64,000 bases of DNA from DASXUX01 sp036504595 (GCA_036504595.1 DASXUX010000106.1:3317-67316), one strand, 5' to 3'; numbered from the stretch's first letter, positions 41,474-51,591 are shown. The notes: generated from the sequence alone by a model not told the origin. Numbers and translations: made by a program.

Positions 41474-43450
41474 ATGAAAAGAGCAGTCGGGTACGCGCGC
41501 TATTCGTCCGAGATGCAGGACGACAATACCATCGAAGCCCAGTCTGCGGCGATTGGCGCCTACGCACAGAAGAACGATTATGAACTAGTCGACACGATCT
41601 CCGACAGGGCGGAAAGCGGCCGGACAGACAGCCGCGAAAATTTCGTCACGATATATAACAAAATCAGGTCTGGCGCGCTCAAGGTCGACGCAGTGCTAAT
41701 CTACAAGATGGCTCGCTTCTTCCGCAATGTCCATCTCTGGGCTGTCTACGAAAACAGACTGGAAATGATGGGCGTGAAGATCATTAGCGTCTCTGAGCCC
41801 TTGCCAGAAAATGAGCCGCTCGCGCAACTCCAGAAGACAATGATTCGCGCTTTCGACGAGTTCACGAGCGACAACATTGGAGTCTTGAGCCGCGACGGCA
41901 CAAAGCAAGTGGTGAAGAATGGCTACTGGTCTCGGGGGCCGGCTCCAACCGGCTACAAGAATGCACAGATTCCCAGCAGAGAAGGCCACGCGCGCAAGGG
42001 CGTGCCGGTGATGCGCGGCATTTTGGTGCGCGACGAAAGGCTCGCGGCAATTGTAATCCGCGCCTTCGAAATTACGGCCGAAACGGGCAAGGGTGGGAAC
42101 CAGATATACAAGCAACTCGTCCTTGAAAATAGCGGACCGGTGCTAGGCCCACATGGTAGACCGCTTGGTCCCAAAGGGATCAACGCCATCCTCAAGAATC
42201 CGATCTACAAGGGCACGGTCATCTACAATAACTACGGCTACCGAACCCTCGCGGGCGACCTTGCGGTTGATGGCGGGAAATCACGTCAGAAACGCTACGC
42301 CAAGCCTGAGTCAGAGTGGGTCGTTCGGCAGAATGAAGATTGGCGGCTGGTTTCGGATGAACTTTGGGAAGCCGCCCAGCGCGCCCGTGCCGCGAACCAG
42401 CGCGCTGGATTCGGTCATGGCAACAAGCGGGCTGCCTACGCGCTGACTGGGTTGGGGGTCTGCGGCGTCTGCGGACGGAACTGCGGCGGTCACTGGCAGG
42501 AAAGCAAAAATCCAGGCTTCAGCGAGAACAGCAGGTACTACTACTACCGCTGCCGTGAGGCCATGAACGGAAGCATGCTTTGCTCCAACAAATCGAAGAT
42601 TCGCGGCAAGGTTTTGGAGTCGGCAATTCTCGATGAACTGCTCCATCGCGTCCTCGACGAACGACTGATCACGGAAATTGCCGAAGAGGTGATCGCGCGC
42701 CGCAAAAAAGCGGCAGAGAACGCGACCGATATTTCGATGTTAATTGTGCGACGTGAGCAATTGGTTTCGGAGCAGCAGCGACTGATCACGCTGGCGGCTC
42801 AGGTTAGGCAGGAAATCGGCGCTCTTGCTCAGAAGCTGAAGGATCTGGAGCGCGAAATCCAGCAGATCGACCTGCGCATTGCCGCGAGCAAGAAGCCCCA
42901 GACGTCGCTCACGATTGCGGAGCTCAAGCCCGTGATCCGCAGAAACTTGGCGCACGCGCGCGAGCTATTCCGAACCGACCTGGACGTTGACGATCTGCGC
43001 TGCCTGCTGAAGAAATGGATTGACGCCATTCGGATTGATGCCGACGGCCGGGTCTTCGTCAAATGGAAGTCTTCCGCGATCTTCGAACTGCTGGAACTGC
43101 CTGCATCCGAAATGGAGTCAGAGGGTTCCCTCCAACGCCATTTCGGACATAGCCCCATCGCTCTGGGTTCCTGGAACCCGCTGCCGATGGCCGGTAGCAA
43201 ATCGGCAGTGTCCGTCCTTGATTGCAGCCGCCTTTGCGCAGCGCCTGCCTCCAGCGGGTTCTCAGGCGCGATCTGCGATTCGAGTTACGGCGTACCGGCT
43301 TGGTCGGGTTTCAGCGGAATGATTGGCGCGCCGCCCCGCTCCCAGCAGATCAACAGCCTTCTTCGGGTGTCAGCGGCTTCTCGGGATGGTCTGAGATTCC
43401 AGCGGCATAGCCGAGGGGTTGCCAGAGAGGAGAAAGATGACCAAGAGTGA
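41474..43450 (+). CDS. Large serine recombinase
   Basis: This 658-residue protein starts at 41474 after GAGGAGAAGGG. It has a resolvase-type catalytic domain at the N-terminus (AVGYARYSSEMQDDNTIEAQ with the nucleophile Ser, then RAESGRTDSR), a recombinase domain around 170-275, a zinc ribbon around 325-370 (CGVCGRNCGG and CREAMNGSMLC), and a coiled coil around 420-480. It should integrate or excise DNA without a tRNA target. The last ~105 residues are low-complexity and unlike the family (PASSGFSGAICD, AWSGFSGMIG); a third SGFSG repeat appears in another frame at 43372-43386, so the tail may be frameshifted. The following gene starts 14 bases before its stop. Confidence 0.88.
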   Translation: MKRAVGYARYSSEMQDDNTIEAQSAAIGAYAQKNDYELVDTISDRAESGRTDSRENFVTIYNKIRSGALKVDAVLIYKMARFFRNVHLWAVYENRLEMMGVKIISVSEPLPENEPLAQLQKTMIRAFDEFTSDNIGVLSRDGTKQVVKNGYWSRGPAPTGYKNAQIPSREGHARKGVPVMRGILVRDERLAAIVIRAFEITAETGKGGNQIYKQLVLENSGPVLGPHGRPLGPKGINAILKNPIYKGTVIYNNYGYRTLAGDLAVDGGKSRQKRYAKPESEWVVRQNEDWRLVSDELWEAAQRARAANQRAGFGHGNKRAAYALTGLGVCGVCGRNCGGHWQESKNPGFSENSRYYYYRCREAMNGSMLCSNKSKIRGKVLESAILDELLHRVLDERLITEIAEEVIARRKKAAENATDISMLIVRREQLVSEQQRLITLAAQVRQEIGALAQKLKDLEREIQQIDLRIAASKKPQTSLTIAELKPVIRRNLAHARELFRTDLDVDDLRCLLKKWIDAIRIDADGRVFVKWKSSAIFELLELPASEMESEGSLQRHFGHSPIALGSWNPLPMAGSKSAVSVLDCSRLCAAPASSGFSGAICDSSYGVPAWSGFSGMIGAPPRSQQINSLLRVSAASRDGLRFQRHSRGVAREEKDDQE

Positions 43451-43784
43451 GGCTCTCGCCCAGCTCCAGCAACCGTACCGCGAGTCCGTTCTGCTCGACG
43501 GTCTCGACGACGCGCTTATCGGCTACATCGACAGTGGCCACCAGCAGCCGCGCGCGCTTTACGACCTTGAAAAGTGTGTCGAGCTGATCCGGCACCTACT
43601 GCGTGAACGTTCGGTTCTTTCTCCGTTGCAGCGCGCGCGTACACACCTGCTGCTCGTCCTGGATGGCTGGAGCGGCGATGAAATGAAAGTGGCACTTCCC
43701 TTTATCCGAAGGCGCCATGAGCTGCAGATCTCCGTGGTGATCGCTGCCCAGAACCTCGGCGACACCATTCGTGCGCGCCGGTGA
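43437..43784 (+). CDS. Unknown protein coupled to serine recombinase
   Basis: This 115-residue protein begins inside the last codons of the recombinase, with AGAGAGGAGAAAG upstream. It reads like a compact soluble protein (ALIGYIDSGHQQPRALYDLE, then LLRERSVLSPLQRARTHLLL). No domain is recognised. The overlap suggests co-expression with the recombinase, perhaps as an accessory factor. Confidence 0.55.
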   Translation: MTKSEALAQLQQPYRESVLLDGLDDALIGYIDSGHQQPRALYDLEKCVELIRHLLRERSVLSPLQRARTHLLLVLDGWSGDEMKVALPFIRRRHELQISVVIAAQNLGDTIRARR

Positions 43785-43963
43785 TGCACGGGCGCGAGCG
43801 CTCCCGATTAGCCGTCGTCAGGAACGAGCAAGGGATGCGCCTGAGTTTATTGCTCATCTTCTCTGCATCTGTAGCGCTGCAATTCGGCCACGTTCGCGCG
43901 GTCTGCGGTGGTTCCGATCAGCTTCCGCAATTCGCGAAGGTCGAGTTCTCCGCTGACCGCTAG
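43784..43963 (+). CDS. Possible small exported peptide
   Basis: The ATG overlaps the previous stop (TGATG). The 59-residue frame contains a hydrophobic, signal-like stretch (MRLSLLLIFSASVALQ) starting at codon 18, so an inner start at 43835 would give a 42-residue exported peptide. There is no clear family and the ribosome-binding site is weak. It may simply be chance; the rest of the gap up to the kinase start at 44138 shows no other gene. Confidence 0.3.
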   Translation: MHGRERSRLAVVRNEQGMRLSLLLIFSASVALQFGHVRAVCGGSDQLPQFAKVEFSADR

Positions 43964-44137
43964 GCCTTTTCAATGTTGAACCCCAGACGCCGGGAACCAC
44001 GCCAAGGAAAGGGGCTTTGCCGAGACGCCTGGACCGATACAATTCGCGCGATTTTTCGCAACACGAAGAACTGGCGGCACAGGGAATCTTCAGCAAGTGC
44101 CGCCTCTGGCCTCCGCAGCCAACAGAGGATAGCGAAG

Positions 44138-47100
44138 ATGCCCACGCGCTCTGATCCCGTCTCGCCGAGCGAACCGCCAAACCCGATTAATCTCAAGCCC
44201 TATGTGTGGGCCATCGCATTGGCTTGGAGCCTTTTGATCGGGATACTCTTTGTAACCGATGTCTTGGAAATGCAGAGCCATATTCGTGATCTGGCGAAGA
44301 CGGAGGCGAGGGCGACACTCAATAAGGATCTCGCCTATCGCCGATGGGCAGCTTTCCATGGCGGTGTTTACGTGCCCGTCACGGAAGCCACGCCTCCCAA
44401 TCCCTATCTGGCGAACATTCCAGAGCGCGACATTACGACGCCGTCGGGCCGCGCACTGACGCTCATGAATCCGGCTTACATGACCCGGCAGGTACATGAA
44501 ATGGCGACGGACCTCTACGGTCAGCGGGGCCACATTACCAGCCTCAACCCCATCCGGCCCGAGAACGCGCCTGACGGGTGGGAGGCCCTTGCCCTGCAGA
44601 GTTTCGCGCGAGGCGAAACGGAATACAGCGGAACGGTTCCTCTTGACGACAAGCCACATCTTCGCGTGATGCATGCCCTGATTGCGGAGAAGGGATGCCT
44701 GCGGTGCCACGCCGCGCAAGGGTACAAGGAGGGCGAAGTCCGCGGCGGCATCAGCGTTTCGATACCGCTCGACGCCTACTTACTGGCGGAGCGCGCCCAT
44801 ATCATCAGCATGGTGATTGGCTATGGCATATTGTGGGCGCTGGGACTGTTGGGACTCGGATTCAGCGTGCAGCGCCTACGGCGACACATCAGCGAGCGAG
44901 ACCGGGCGGAGCAGGCGCTACAGGCACAGCGTAACGCACTCTCGACGCTGTTTGACAACGCTCCGGGCCTCCTGCTATTGGTGGACCGGGAGGCGCGTGT
45001 GCAGCGCGCGAATCGCTCCACGGCGGCGCTGGCAGAACGTCCGGCGGACGAACTGACTGGCTTGCTCAGCGGCGAGGTGTTCCGATGTCTCAACGCGGAA
45101 GGCGCTCAGTGTGGCAAGGGCGTCCACTGCAAGGAATGTCCCGTGCGGCAACGGGTGGCAAAGACGTTTCAAACACGCGAGCGAATTGTCAACGAAGAAG
45201 GCAGCCTGAGCATACGCGCAGGCGGGCGGGAGGAACAACGGCACTTCCTCATATCGACGACACCCATCCGGCTCGACAACGACGACTCGGTTCTTGTGGC
45301 CATCAACGACATTACCGAACGCAAGCTCTTGGAGCAGAAACTCGCCAGCAATGTGTCGTACCTGAAGGCCATCGTTGCGGCCGAGCCCGAGTGCGTGAAG
45401 ATCGTCTCGCCGGAGGGTGCTCTGCTGGAGATGAACCCCGCCGGGCTGAAGATGATCGAAGCTGAGTCCCTGGCCCAAGCCCAAAGCCGGGGGTTGCTGT
45501 CGTTCGTCGTCCCTGAACACCAGCCCGCTTTCAGCGAACTGCACGAGCGAGTCATACAAGGCAATTCGGCCGTGCTGGAATTCGAGACGATTGGCCTGAA
45601 GGGCGGGCGGCGCTGGCTGGAAACCCACGCGGTGCCGCTGCGGGATCCAAGCACCGGCCGCACAAACTTGCTGGGCGTGACACGCGACATCACCGAGCGC
45701 AAGCGGGCAGAGAAGACGTCCCGCGAAGCGCAAGCCTTTCGGGAGGCCATCGAAAGGTCCGTTCCCGCCGGCATTGCGGTCGTGGACTCTGAGGGCAAGC
45801 AGACATACGTCAACCCGTCGTTCTGCGAAATGGTGGGTTGGGATGTGGAGAACCTGGTCGGGGCAATGCCTCCCTATGCCTATTGGCCGCCAGAAGAGCG
45901 TGACGCGATCGGTCATGCGTTTGAGCTGACTCTGCAGGGCAAGGCGCCTGCCGACGGTTTCGTGCTGCGCTTTCAGCGAAAAAGCGGAGAACGCTTCGAC
46001 GTCCAAGTGATCCTTTCCGGGATCAAGGATGACGGCAGCGGATTCACAGGCTGGCTGGCTTCCATCTCGGACATTACTGATCGCAAGCGGGCTGACAAGG
46101 CGCTGCGTGAAAGCGAAAGCTCGCTCCGCCAGGCGCAAGTGATTGCTGGTTTGGGCAGCTATCGCCTTAATATTTCTACTGGAGCGTGGAGGAGCTCAGA
46201 AGTACTTGATGCGATATTTGGGATAGACGAAGCATACGAACGCTCGGTCGAAGGATGGGCAGCCCTGATCCATCCGGACGACCGCGCAATGATGCTTGCT
46301 TATTTGACAAACGAAGTTCTTGGTCAAAGTCAGACTTTCGACAAAGAGTATCGAATCGTCCGTCACGATAACCATGCCGAGCGCTGGGTGCATGGATTAG
46401 GCGAACTGGCGTCCGATGTTCGAGGGCGCCCCGTGAGCATGTGCGGCACAATCCAAGATATTACCGAGCGCAGACGGATGACGGACGCGCTAGAGAGGGC
46501 AAGCCATGAATGGCGCACCACGTTCGACGCGGTCAACAGCGCCATCTGTGTCTTGGACGGGGACCGCAGAATCCGGCGCTGTAACAGAGCCGCGGCGAGG
46601 TTGGGCGGCTTGGAACCGCAGCAGATGATGGGTCGGTATTGGCACAATATGCTGCCCGGCGCCGGCGTGTCCCAAACCTTCGCCCGTGTGCAGCAAAGCG
46701 GGCATAGGGAAGTTGATGCATTAGCGCTGCGCGACCGCTGGTTTGAGGTCGTGTCCGACCCGATTCTGGACGAGTCCGGAGCGGTCCGGGGCGCCGTTCA
46801 CATCTTGAACGACATCACAGAACGCAAGAGAGCCGAGGATGCGCTGCGCGAAAGTGAATTGCGCTGGCAATTCGCATTGGAGGGCGCTGGAGACGGCGTA
46901 TGGGACTGGAACGTCGCGACAAAGCGAGTCTTCTACTCCCGCAAGTGGAAGACGATGTTGGGTTACGACGAGATCGAGATTGGGGATTCCCTGAATGAGT
47001 GGGACACACTCGTGCACCCACATGACCGCGATGCTGCCCATGCTGCAATCCACCGGCACTTCTCGGGAGAAACATCCGCTTTTGCGTGCGAGCATCGTCT

Positions 47101-49810
47101 CCGTTGTAAGAACGGTTCCTACAAGTGGATTTTAGCGCGTGGTATTATCATTAGCCGCACGCCTGACGGCGCGCCGCTCCGGATGATCGGTACGCACGCA
47201 GATATGACGGAGCGGAAGCGGGACGAGCAAGCTCTGCGCGAGAGCGAAGAGCGCTACCGGATCGTCTCGGACTATTCGCAAGATTGGGTGTTCTGGCGAA
47301 GGCCGGACGGAAGCTTCGCGTTCGTATCGCCATCGTGCGCAGGCCTCACGGGCCACACGGCAGCGGAGTTCCAGCGGGATCCGAAACTGACACAGCGGAT
47401 CATTTTTGCCGAAGACCAACCGATCTTTGACAGGCACTTGGCCGCAGTTGATGCCCAAGATGCGCACGGCGATCTCGAATTTCGAATCGTGCGCGCTGAT
47501 GGAGCCGTTCGCTGGATTCACCACGTGTGTCAGCCGATGTTCGATGAACAAGGAATTTACCTCGGACAACGGGGAAGCAACCGGGATATTACCGAGCGCA
47601 AGAAAGCGGAGGATGCGTTGGCGCACTCCCACGATCTCATGCGCTACATCATCGAACACAATCGTAGCGCAATTGCCGTACATGACCGCGACATGAGGTA
47701 CATTTACGTCAGCCAGCGTTACCTGCAGGACTACAAGGTCGAAGAAAAGGACGTTATCGGCAGACACCACTATGAGCTGTTTCCAGATTTGCCGCAAAAG
47801 TGGAAAGACGTGCATCAGCGCGTGTTGCGCGGCGAAGTCCTGAGCGCCGAGGACGATGCGTATGTGCGCGCGGACGGCTCGGTCGAATGGACCCAGTGGG
47901 AGTGCCGTCCTTGGCACGAAGCTGACGGATCGATCGGCGGGCTCATCGTCTATACGGAAGTGATCACCAACCGCAAAAAAGCCGAGGATGCGCTGCGCGA
48001 GAGCGAGACGCGATTCCGTACCCTTGTTGAGCAGGCCGGCGACGGTTTTGAGCTGCTCGACGAAGACGGCCGCTATATCGATGTAAACCGCATGTCATGC
48101 GAGCAGCTTGGATACAGCCGTCAGGAACTGCTCAACCTCAGCGTCTTCGACGTAGACCCACAGTTGAGCCCCAAGCAGTATACCGCTACGTTTCGTCTGC
48201 TGACCGACGGTCCGCCGGTAACGTTTGAGTCCGTTCACAAACGCAAGGACGGCACCACGTTTCCGGTCGAGATCCGCGCCTCGGTCACTCGCATCGCGGG
48301 CGTTTGGCGCAGTTTGGCCCTCGTTCGGGACATTAGTGAGCGCAAGCGTGCAGAAGAGAAGGTGCGCGAGAGCGAAGAGCGTTACCGTTTAATTGTCGAG
48401 ACGTCCTCCGAAGCAATTCTGGCGATCAACGCCGACGAAAAACTGATCTGGGTCAACAAGACCCTCGCCGAGAGCCTTGGCTACACCACCGACGAACTTC
48501 TCGGTCTTCCGCTGGAAACGTTCATTTTTTCTGAGGACCTTGATGATCATGAAGCAAGAATGCAGGAGGGCGGCGTCGGCAAGGGGGCTCGCTATGAACG
48601 GCGTCTGAAGCATAAGGATGGCAGCGCTCGATGGATGATCGTCTCGGCCACTCCAGTGCCAAGCAAGGATGGTGGAATTGCCGGGGCGTTTGCCATGCTG
48701 ACCGACATAACGAAACGCAAGCGTGCCGAAGAGGCGCTTGAGGCGCAACGTAACACGCTCTCGACGCTTTTCGAGAACGCTCCGGGACTCCTGCTCCTGG
48801 TAGACCGCGATGTACAGGTGCGGCGCGCCAATCGCGCCGTGAGCGAAATGGTTACGACCCCATCAAGACCTTTGTTGGCATCGCTGGCCGGCGAGGTATT
48901 CCGCTGTCTCAATGCCGCCGACGGTCAGTGCGGAAAGGGGCCTGCTTGCTCAAAGTGCCTGATCCGATCGTCTGTGAAGCAGGCTTTTGAGAGCCACCAG
49001 CGGGTCACTAATCGCGAAGGCAGCCTGACCGTCGGCACGGGCGAGCGACAGGAGGAAAGGCACCTTCTAGTGTCGGCTGTCCCGCTCCGAATCGACGCTG
49101 AGGAACTGGTTCTGCTCGCCATTACCGATATTTCAGAGCGAAAGCGGATGGAAAACGCAATGCGCGACTATAACGCCCGCTTGCGCTCTCTGACCGCGCA
49201 ACTCGCGTTGGCAGAAGAGGCCGAGCGGCGCAGGCTGGCCGCGGTCCTGCACGACGATATCGGCCAGGATCTGGCTTACTGCAACATGCAGCTTGGCAGT
49301 CTGGAATCACAGACGAAAGGTGCTCCCTTCGAGAACGCCTTACAGGATCTCGGAAAGGTTGTTAGAGGCGTCATGCAACGTACTCGCTCGCTAACCTTCG
49401 AGATCAGCCCTCCGATACTGTACGATCTCGGTTTGAGCGCTGCACTCAGCGCCTTGTGTGAAAGCACGAAACAGAAGTACAACCTGACTGCTACGTTCGA
49501 CGCGCAAGATGATGGCAGCGACATAGAGCCAAACATCCGCGTGCTGCTCTATCAGTCGGTTCGGGAACTGGTGCACAACGTCGTGAAGCACGCCCGCGCA
49601 AACCTCATCAAGATCGAGTTGAAAAAGGCAGAGGAGTACACTGTTTTGGTCGTTTCTGATGATGGCCGGGGCATAACCTCTGACGGCAGCCCGGGCGGCT
49701 TCGGGCTCTTCAGCCTTCGCGAGCGGCTCAGCCATGTGGGCGGGACACTGCACATCCGTTCCATGTCCGGGCAAGGCACTGTGGCGACGATCAAAGTGCC
49801 ATCATTCTGA
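44138..49810 (+). CDS. Giant multi-PAS histidine kinase with heme-type DUF3365 input
   Basis: This 1890-residue membrane protein starts at 44138 after AGAGGATAGCG; a 55-codon extension upstream is unlikely. The order is TM1 (about 21-42), a periplasmic DUF3365/Tll0287-like domain with a c-type heme motif CLRCH at 187-191, TM2 (about 222-244), then eleven PAS/PAC units (about 265-1670). It ends with a HisKA_3 dimerisation domain (His about 1705 in AAVLHDDIGQDL) and a HATPase with a shortened NarL/DesK-type N box. PAS1 and PAS11 are close relatives and each carries a Cys cluster: C317, C325, C331, C334 and C1590, C1598, C1604, C1607. These could hold metal or an Fe-S cluster. The partner is probably the LuxR-type regulator directly downstream. 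Confidence 0.9.
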   Translation: MPTRSDPVSPSEPPNPINLKPYVWAIALAWSLLIGILFVTDVLEMQSHIRDLAKTEARATLNKDLAYRRWAAFHGGVYVPVTEATPPNPYLANIPERDITTPSGRALTLMNPAYMTRQVHEMATDLYGQRGHITSLNPIRPENAPDGWEALALQSFARGETEYSGTVPLDDKPHLRVMHALIAEKGCLRCHAAQGYKEGEVRGGISVSIPLDAYLLAERAHIISMVIGYGILWALGLLGLGFSVQRLRRHISERDRAEQALQAQRNALSTLFDNAPGLLLLVDREARVQRANRSTAALAERPADELTGLLSGEVFRCLNAEGAQCGKGVHCKECPVRQRVAKTFQTRERIVNEEGSLSIRAGGREEQRHFLISTTPIRLDNDDSVLVAINDITERKLLEQKLASNVSYLKAIVAAEPECVKIVSPEGALLEMNPAGLKMIEAESLAQAQSRGLLSFVVPEHQPAFSELHERVIQGNSAVLEFETIGLKGGRRWLETHAVPLRDPSTGRTNLLGVTRDITERKRAEKTSREAQAFREAIERSVPAGIAVVDSEGKQTYVNPSFCEMVGWDVENLVGAMPPYAYWPPEERDAIGHAFELTLQGKAPADGFVLRFQRKSGERFDVQVILSGIKDDGSGFTGWLASISDITDRKRADKALRESESSLRQAQVIAGLGSYRLNISTGAWRSSEVLDAIFGIDEAYERSVEGWAALIHPDDRAMMLAYLTNEVLGQSQTFDKEYRIVRHDNHAERWVHGLGELASDVRGRPVSMCGTIQDITERRRMTDALERASHEWRTTFDAVNSAICVLDGDRRIRRCNRAAARLGGLEPQQMMGRYWHNMLPGAGVSQTFARVQQSGHREVDALALRDRWFEVVSDPILDESGAVRGAVHILNDITERKRAEDALRESELRWQFALEGAGDGVWDWNVATKRVFYSRKWKTMLGYDEIEIGDSLNEWDTLVHPHDRDAAHAAIHRHFSGETSAFACEHRLRCKNGSYKWILARGIIISRTPDGAPLRMIGTHADMTERKRDEQALRESEERYRIVSDYSQDWVFWRRPDGSFAFVSPSCAGLTGHTAAEFQRDPKLTQRIIFAEDQPIFDRHLAAVDAQDAHGDLEFRIVRADGAVRWIHHVCQPMFDEQGIYLGQRGSNRDITERKKAEDALAHSHDLMRYIIEHNRSAIAVHDRDMRYIYVSQRYLQDYKVEEKDVIGRHHYELFPDLPQKWKDVHQRVLRGEVLSAEDDAYVRADGSVEWTQWECRPWHEADGSIGGLIVYTEVITNRKKAEDALRESETRFRTLVEQAGDGFELLDEDGRYIDVNRMSCEQLGYSRQELLNLSVFDVDPQLSPKQYTATFRLLTDGPPVTFESVHKRKDGTTFPVEIRASVTRIAGVWRSLALVRDISERKRAEEKVRESEERYRLIVETSSEAILAINADEKLIWVNKTLAESLGYTTDELLGLPLETFIFSEDLDDHEARMQEGGVGKGARYERRLKHKDGSARWMIVSATPVPSKDGGIAGAFAMLTDITKRKRAEEALEAQRNTLSTLFENAPGLLLLVDRDVQVRRANRAVSEMVTTPSRPLLASLAGEVFRCLNAADGQCGKGPACSKCLIRSSVKQAFESHQRVTNREGSLTVGTGERQEERHLLVSAVPLRIDAEELVLLAITDISERKRMENAMRDYNARLRSLTAQLALAEEAERRRLAAVLHDDIGQDLAYCNMQLGSLESQTKGAPFENALQDLGKVVRGVMQRTRSLTFEISPPILYDLGLSAALSALCESTKQKYNLTATFDAQDDGSDIEPNIRVLLYQSVRELVHNVVKHARANLIKIELKKAEEYTVLVVSDDGRGITSDGSPGGFGLFSLRERLSHVGGTLHIRSMSGQGTVATIKVPSF

Positions 49811-49906
49811 GCTGTTTTTGGAGAATCCTCGCAGCATTTCGAGGCAAGCGGTCCTCCCAATTATCGCACCGTCATTCTTGATGGCGGTTTTCTTGTTGTT
49901 AGGATA

Positions 49907-50596
49907 ATGGCCATGGACCCAACAGAAGTCGGTTTCATGCCTGCTACGCGGATCGTTATCGTCGATGATCACGACCTCGTTCGAGAGGGCTTGAGCGCTC
50001 TGCTGCGGCAAGCGGGGGGCCTTGAGATCGCCGGACAGGCCAACTCAGGGGAGTCCGGGATCGCACTGGTCAAGGAGACCAGACCCGACATCGTTCTTAT
50101 GGATGTGCAGATGGAGGGGATGAACGGTATTGAGGCGACCCGTCAGATTGTCAGCGCCTTCCCAGAAGTTCGGGTGATCGCTTTGACAATGATGAACGAC
50201 ACCTCCGTGCTCGAAGCTATGCTGCGTGCCGGAGCCATGGGGTTCATTCTCAAATGCGAGCCGCCAGCGGTCCTTATTCAAGCGATCAGGGAAGTTGCAG
50301 CCAGGCGCCCATTTCTCTGTCCGGCAATCGCCAGTAAAGCGACCGAGTCGTTCATGAAGCTGCTGCAGAAGTTCAGCCCCGCAGAGTCGGCCGGGCTGAC
50401 ACCCGCGGAATGCACCGTGCTCGCGTTAACGGCACAAGGAAAGAGCATTAAAGAGATCGCTGCCGAACTGAAGATCAGCGTGCGAACCGTGAACGGCCAC
50501 CGCTCGCGCATTCATCAGAAGCTAGGCATTTCTGGCGACGCGCAGATGACGAAAGCCGCGATCAAGCTAGGCTTAGCCACGATCGAAGACTTGTAG
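49907..50596 (+). CDS. NarL/FixJ-type response regulator
   Basis: This 229-residue protein has a receiver domain (VDDHDLVREG, phospho-Asp in VLMDVQMEGM, T/K residues in ALTMMND and FILKCEPP) and a LuxR-type HTH (LTPAECTVLALTAQGKSIKE, VNGHRSRIHQKL). It lies 96 bases after the HisKA_3 kinase and is the expected phospho-acceptor, since HisKA_3 kinases pair with NarL-type regulators. The alternative ATG two codons later has better spacing to AGGA. Targets are unknown; the chemotaxis-like operon downstream is a candidate. Confidence 0.88.
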   Translation: MAMDPTEVGFMPATRIVIVDDHDLVREGLSALLRQAGGLEIAGQANSGESGIALVKETRPDIVLMDVQMEGMNGIEATRQIVSAFPEVRVIALTMMNDTSVLEAMLRAGAMGFILKCEPPAVLIQAIREVAARRPFLCPAIASKATESFMKLLQKFSPAESAGLTPAECTVLALTAQGKSIKEIAAELKISVRTVNGHRSRIHQKLGISGDAQMTKAAIKLGLATIEDL

Positions 50597-50795
50597 AACT
50601 CCTTTCTTCCTCCCCTTTCTTGCCGTGGCAGCCCTTCCCACAATGCGCGTCTAATTTGCGCACCTTGCGCGTATCTTGCCTGAATTGCTCGGGTTATTCT
50701 GCTCGCAGCTCCCGTTTGGAAAGCATGGCGACCCTCGGCGTGGACCGCCGTTCTCAACTAGAGGCTTGGCTAGACTTTCGCAGGTCGGGATTCTA

Positions 50796-50987
50796 ATGGA
50801 CGAGTTGGTCGGTCTGCAACAGGTCGTGCTGAGGATGTTGGGTGACACGATGCGCGGCATCGCAGGCATTTCAGGTGGGGCCATCATGCCGGATGGCCAG
50901 GTTGGGTTGATTCTAGATGTCGCCGGGCCGGAGCGCCTGACGCATGCCAATCAAACAGTCGATGGCGGCGCGTCACATGCCGCCTGA
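50796..50987 (+). pseudogene. cheA 3'-end remnant
   Basis: A 63-codon segment reads MDELVGLQQVVLRMLGDTMR and GISGGAIMPDGQVGLILDVA, the C-terminal end of the CheA regulatory (P5, CheW-like) domain. Nothing upstream in any frame resembles P1, P2, P3 or the HATPase P4. The fragment ends at a stop 23 bases before cheW, the normal cheA-cheW junction, so a full cheA probably once stood here and was lost. The rest of the gap from 50597 holds no gene. Confidence 0.8.
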
Positions 50988-51010
50988 ATCGGTGCTAAAG
51001 GGGGGGAACT

Positions 51011-51529
51011 ATGCCGCCAAACGCAAGTGTCTCGGGCGCGACCGCCACCGTTGCCGCGCGCGCTGGAAAGTATCTGACCTTCAGGCTCGCAGCGGAGGAG
51101 TATGGCTTGGAGATCCTGAAGGTGCAGGAAATCATCGGCATGATGAAGGTCACACGCGTGCCGCAAATGCCGCCATTCATCCGCGGCGTGATCAACTTGC
51201 GCGGAAAAGTCATACCGGTCATTGATCTGCGGCTGAAGTTTGGGCTGCAGTCGCAAACGGATACCGAACGCACCTGCATCATTGTTGTCCAAATTGCCCA
51301 AGGCGACCGCCGGGTGGTCACCGGCATCCTGGTCGATGAGGTTTCGGAAGTGCTGAACATTGCGGCCGAACAGATTGAGCCGCCGCCCTCCTTCGGCGCG
51401 GTGATCGCGACGGATTTCATTCTTGGCATGGGCAAGGTCGCGCAGAAAGTCGTCATGCTCCTCGATATCGACCGTGTTCTTTCCGCCAAACAGATCGAAG
51501 CGGCTGTCGGCGTGGCCGCAGTCGCGTAG
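51011..51529 (+). CDS. cheW: Chemotaxis coupling protein CheW
   Basis: This 172-residue protein is a single CheW domain (YLTFRLAAEEYGLEILKVQE, IRGVINLRGKVIPVIDLRLK, VAQKVVMLLDIDRVL). It should couple the receptor encoded next to a CheA kinase and stabilise the signalling array. GGGGGGAACT precedes the ATG. It is the first intact gene of the chemotaxis-like operon. The intended CheA partner is absent here, so it must use a kinase encoded elsewhere or another scaffold. Confidence 0.93.
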   Translation: MPPNASVSGATATVAARAGKYLTFRLAAEEYGLEILKVQEIIGMMKVTRVPQMPPFIRGVINLRGKVIPVIDLRLKFGLQSQTDTERTCIIVVQIAQGDRRVVTGILVDEVSEVLNIAAEQIEPPPSFGAVIATDFILGMGKVAQKVVMLLDIDRVLSAKQIEAAVGVAAVA

Positions 51530-51591
51530 AGAATGAAGCTCTGACATGGGGATTCTTGGCTGGCTAACCTGACGGGGGGAGGAATGAAACG

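Noticed and set aside
44975..46138. Minus-strand 387-codon frame
   Set aside because: Antisense to the multi-PAS kinase, whose domain order is unambiguous.
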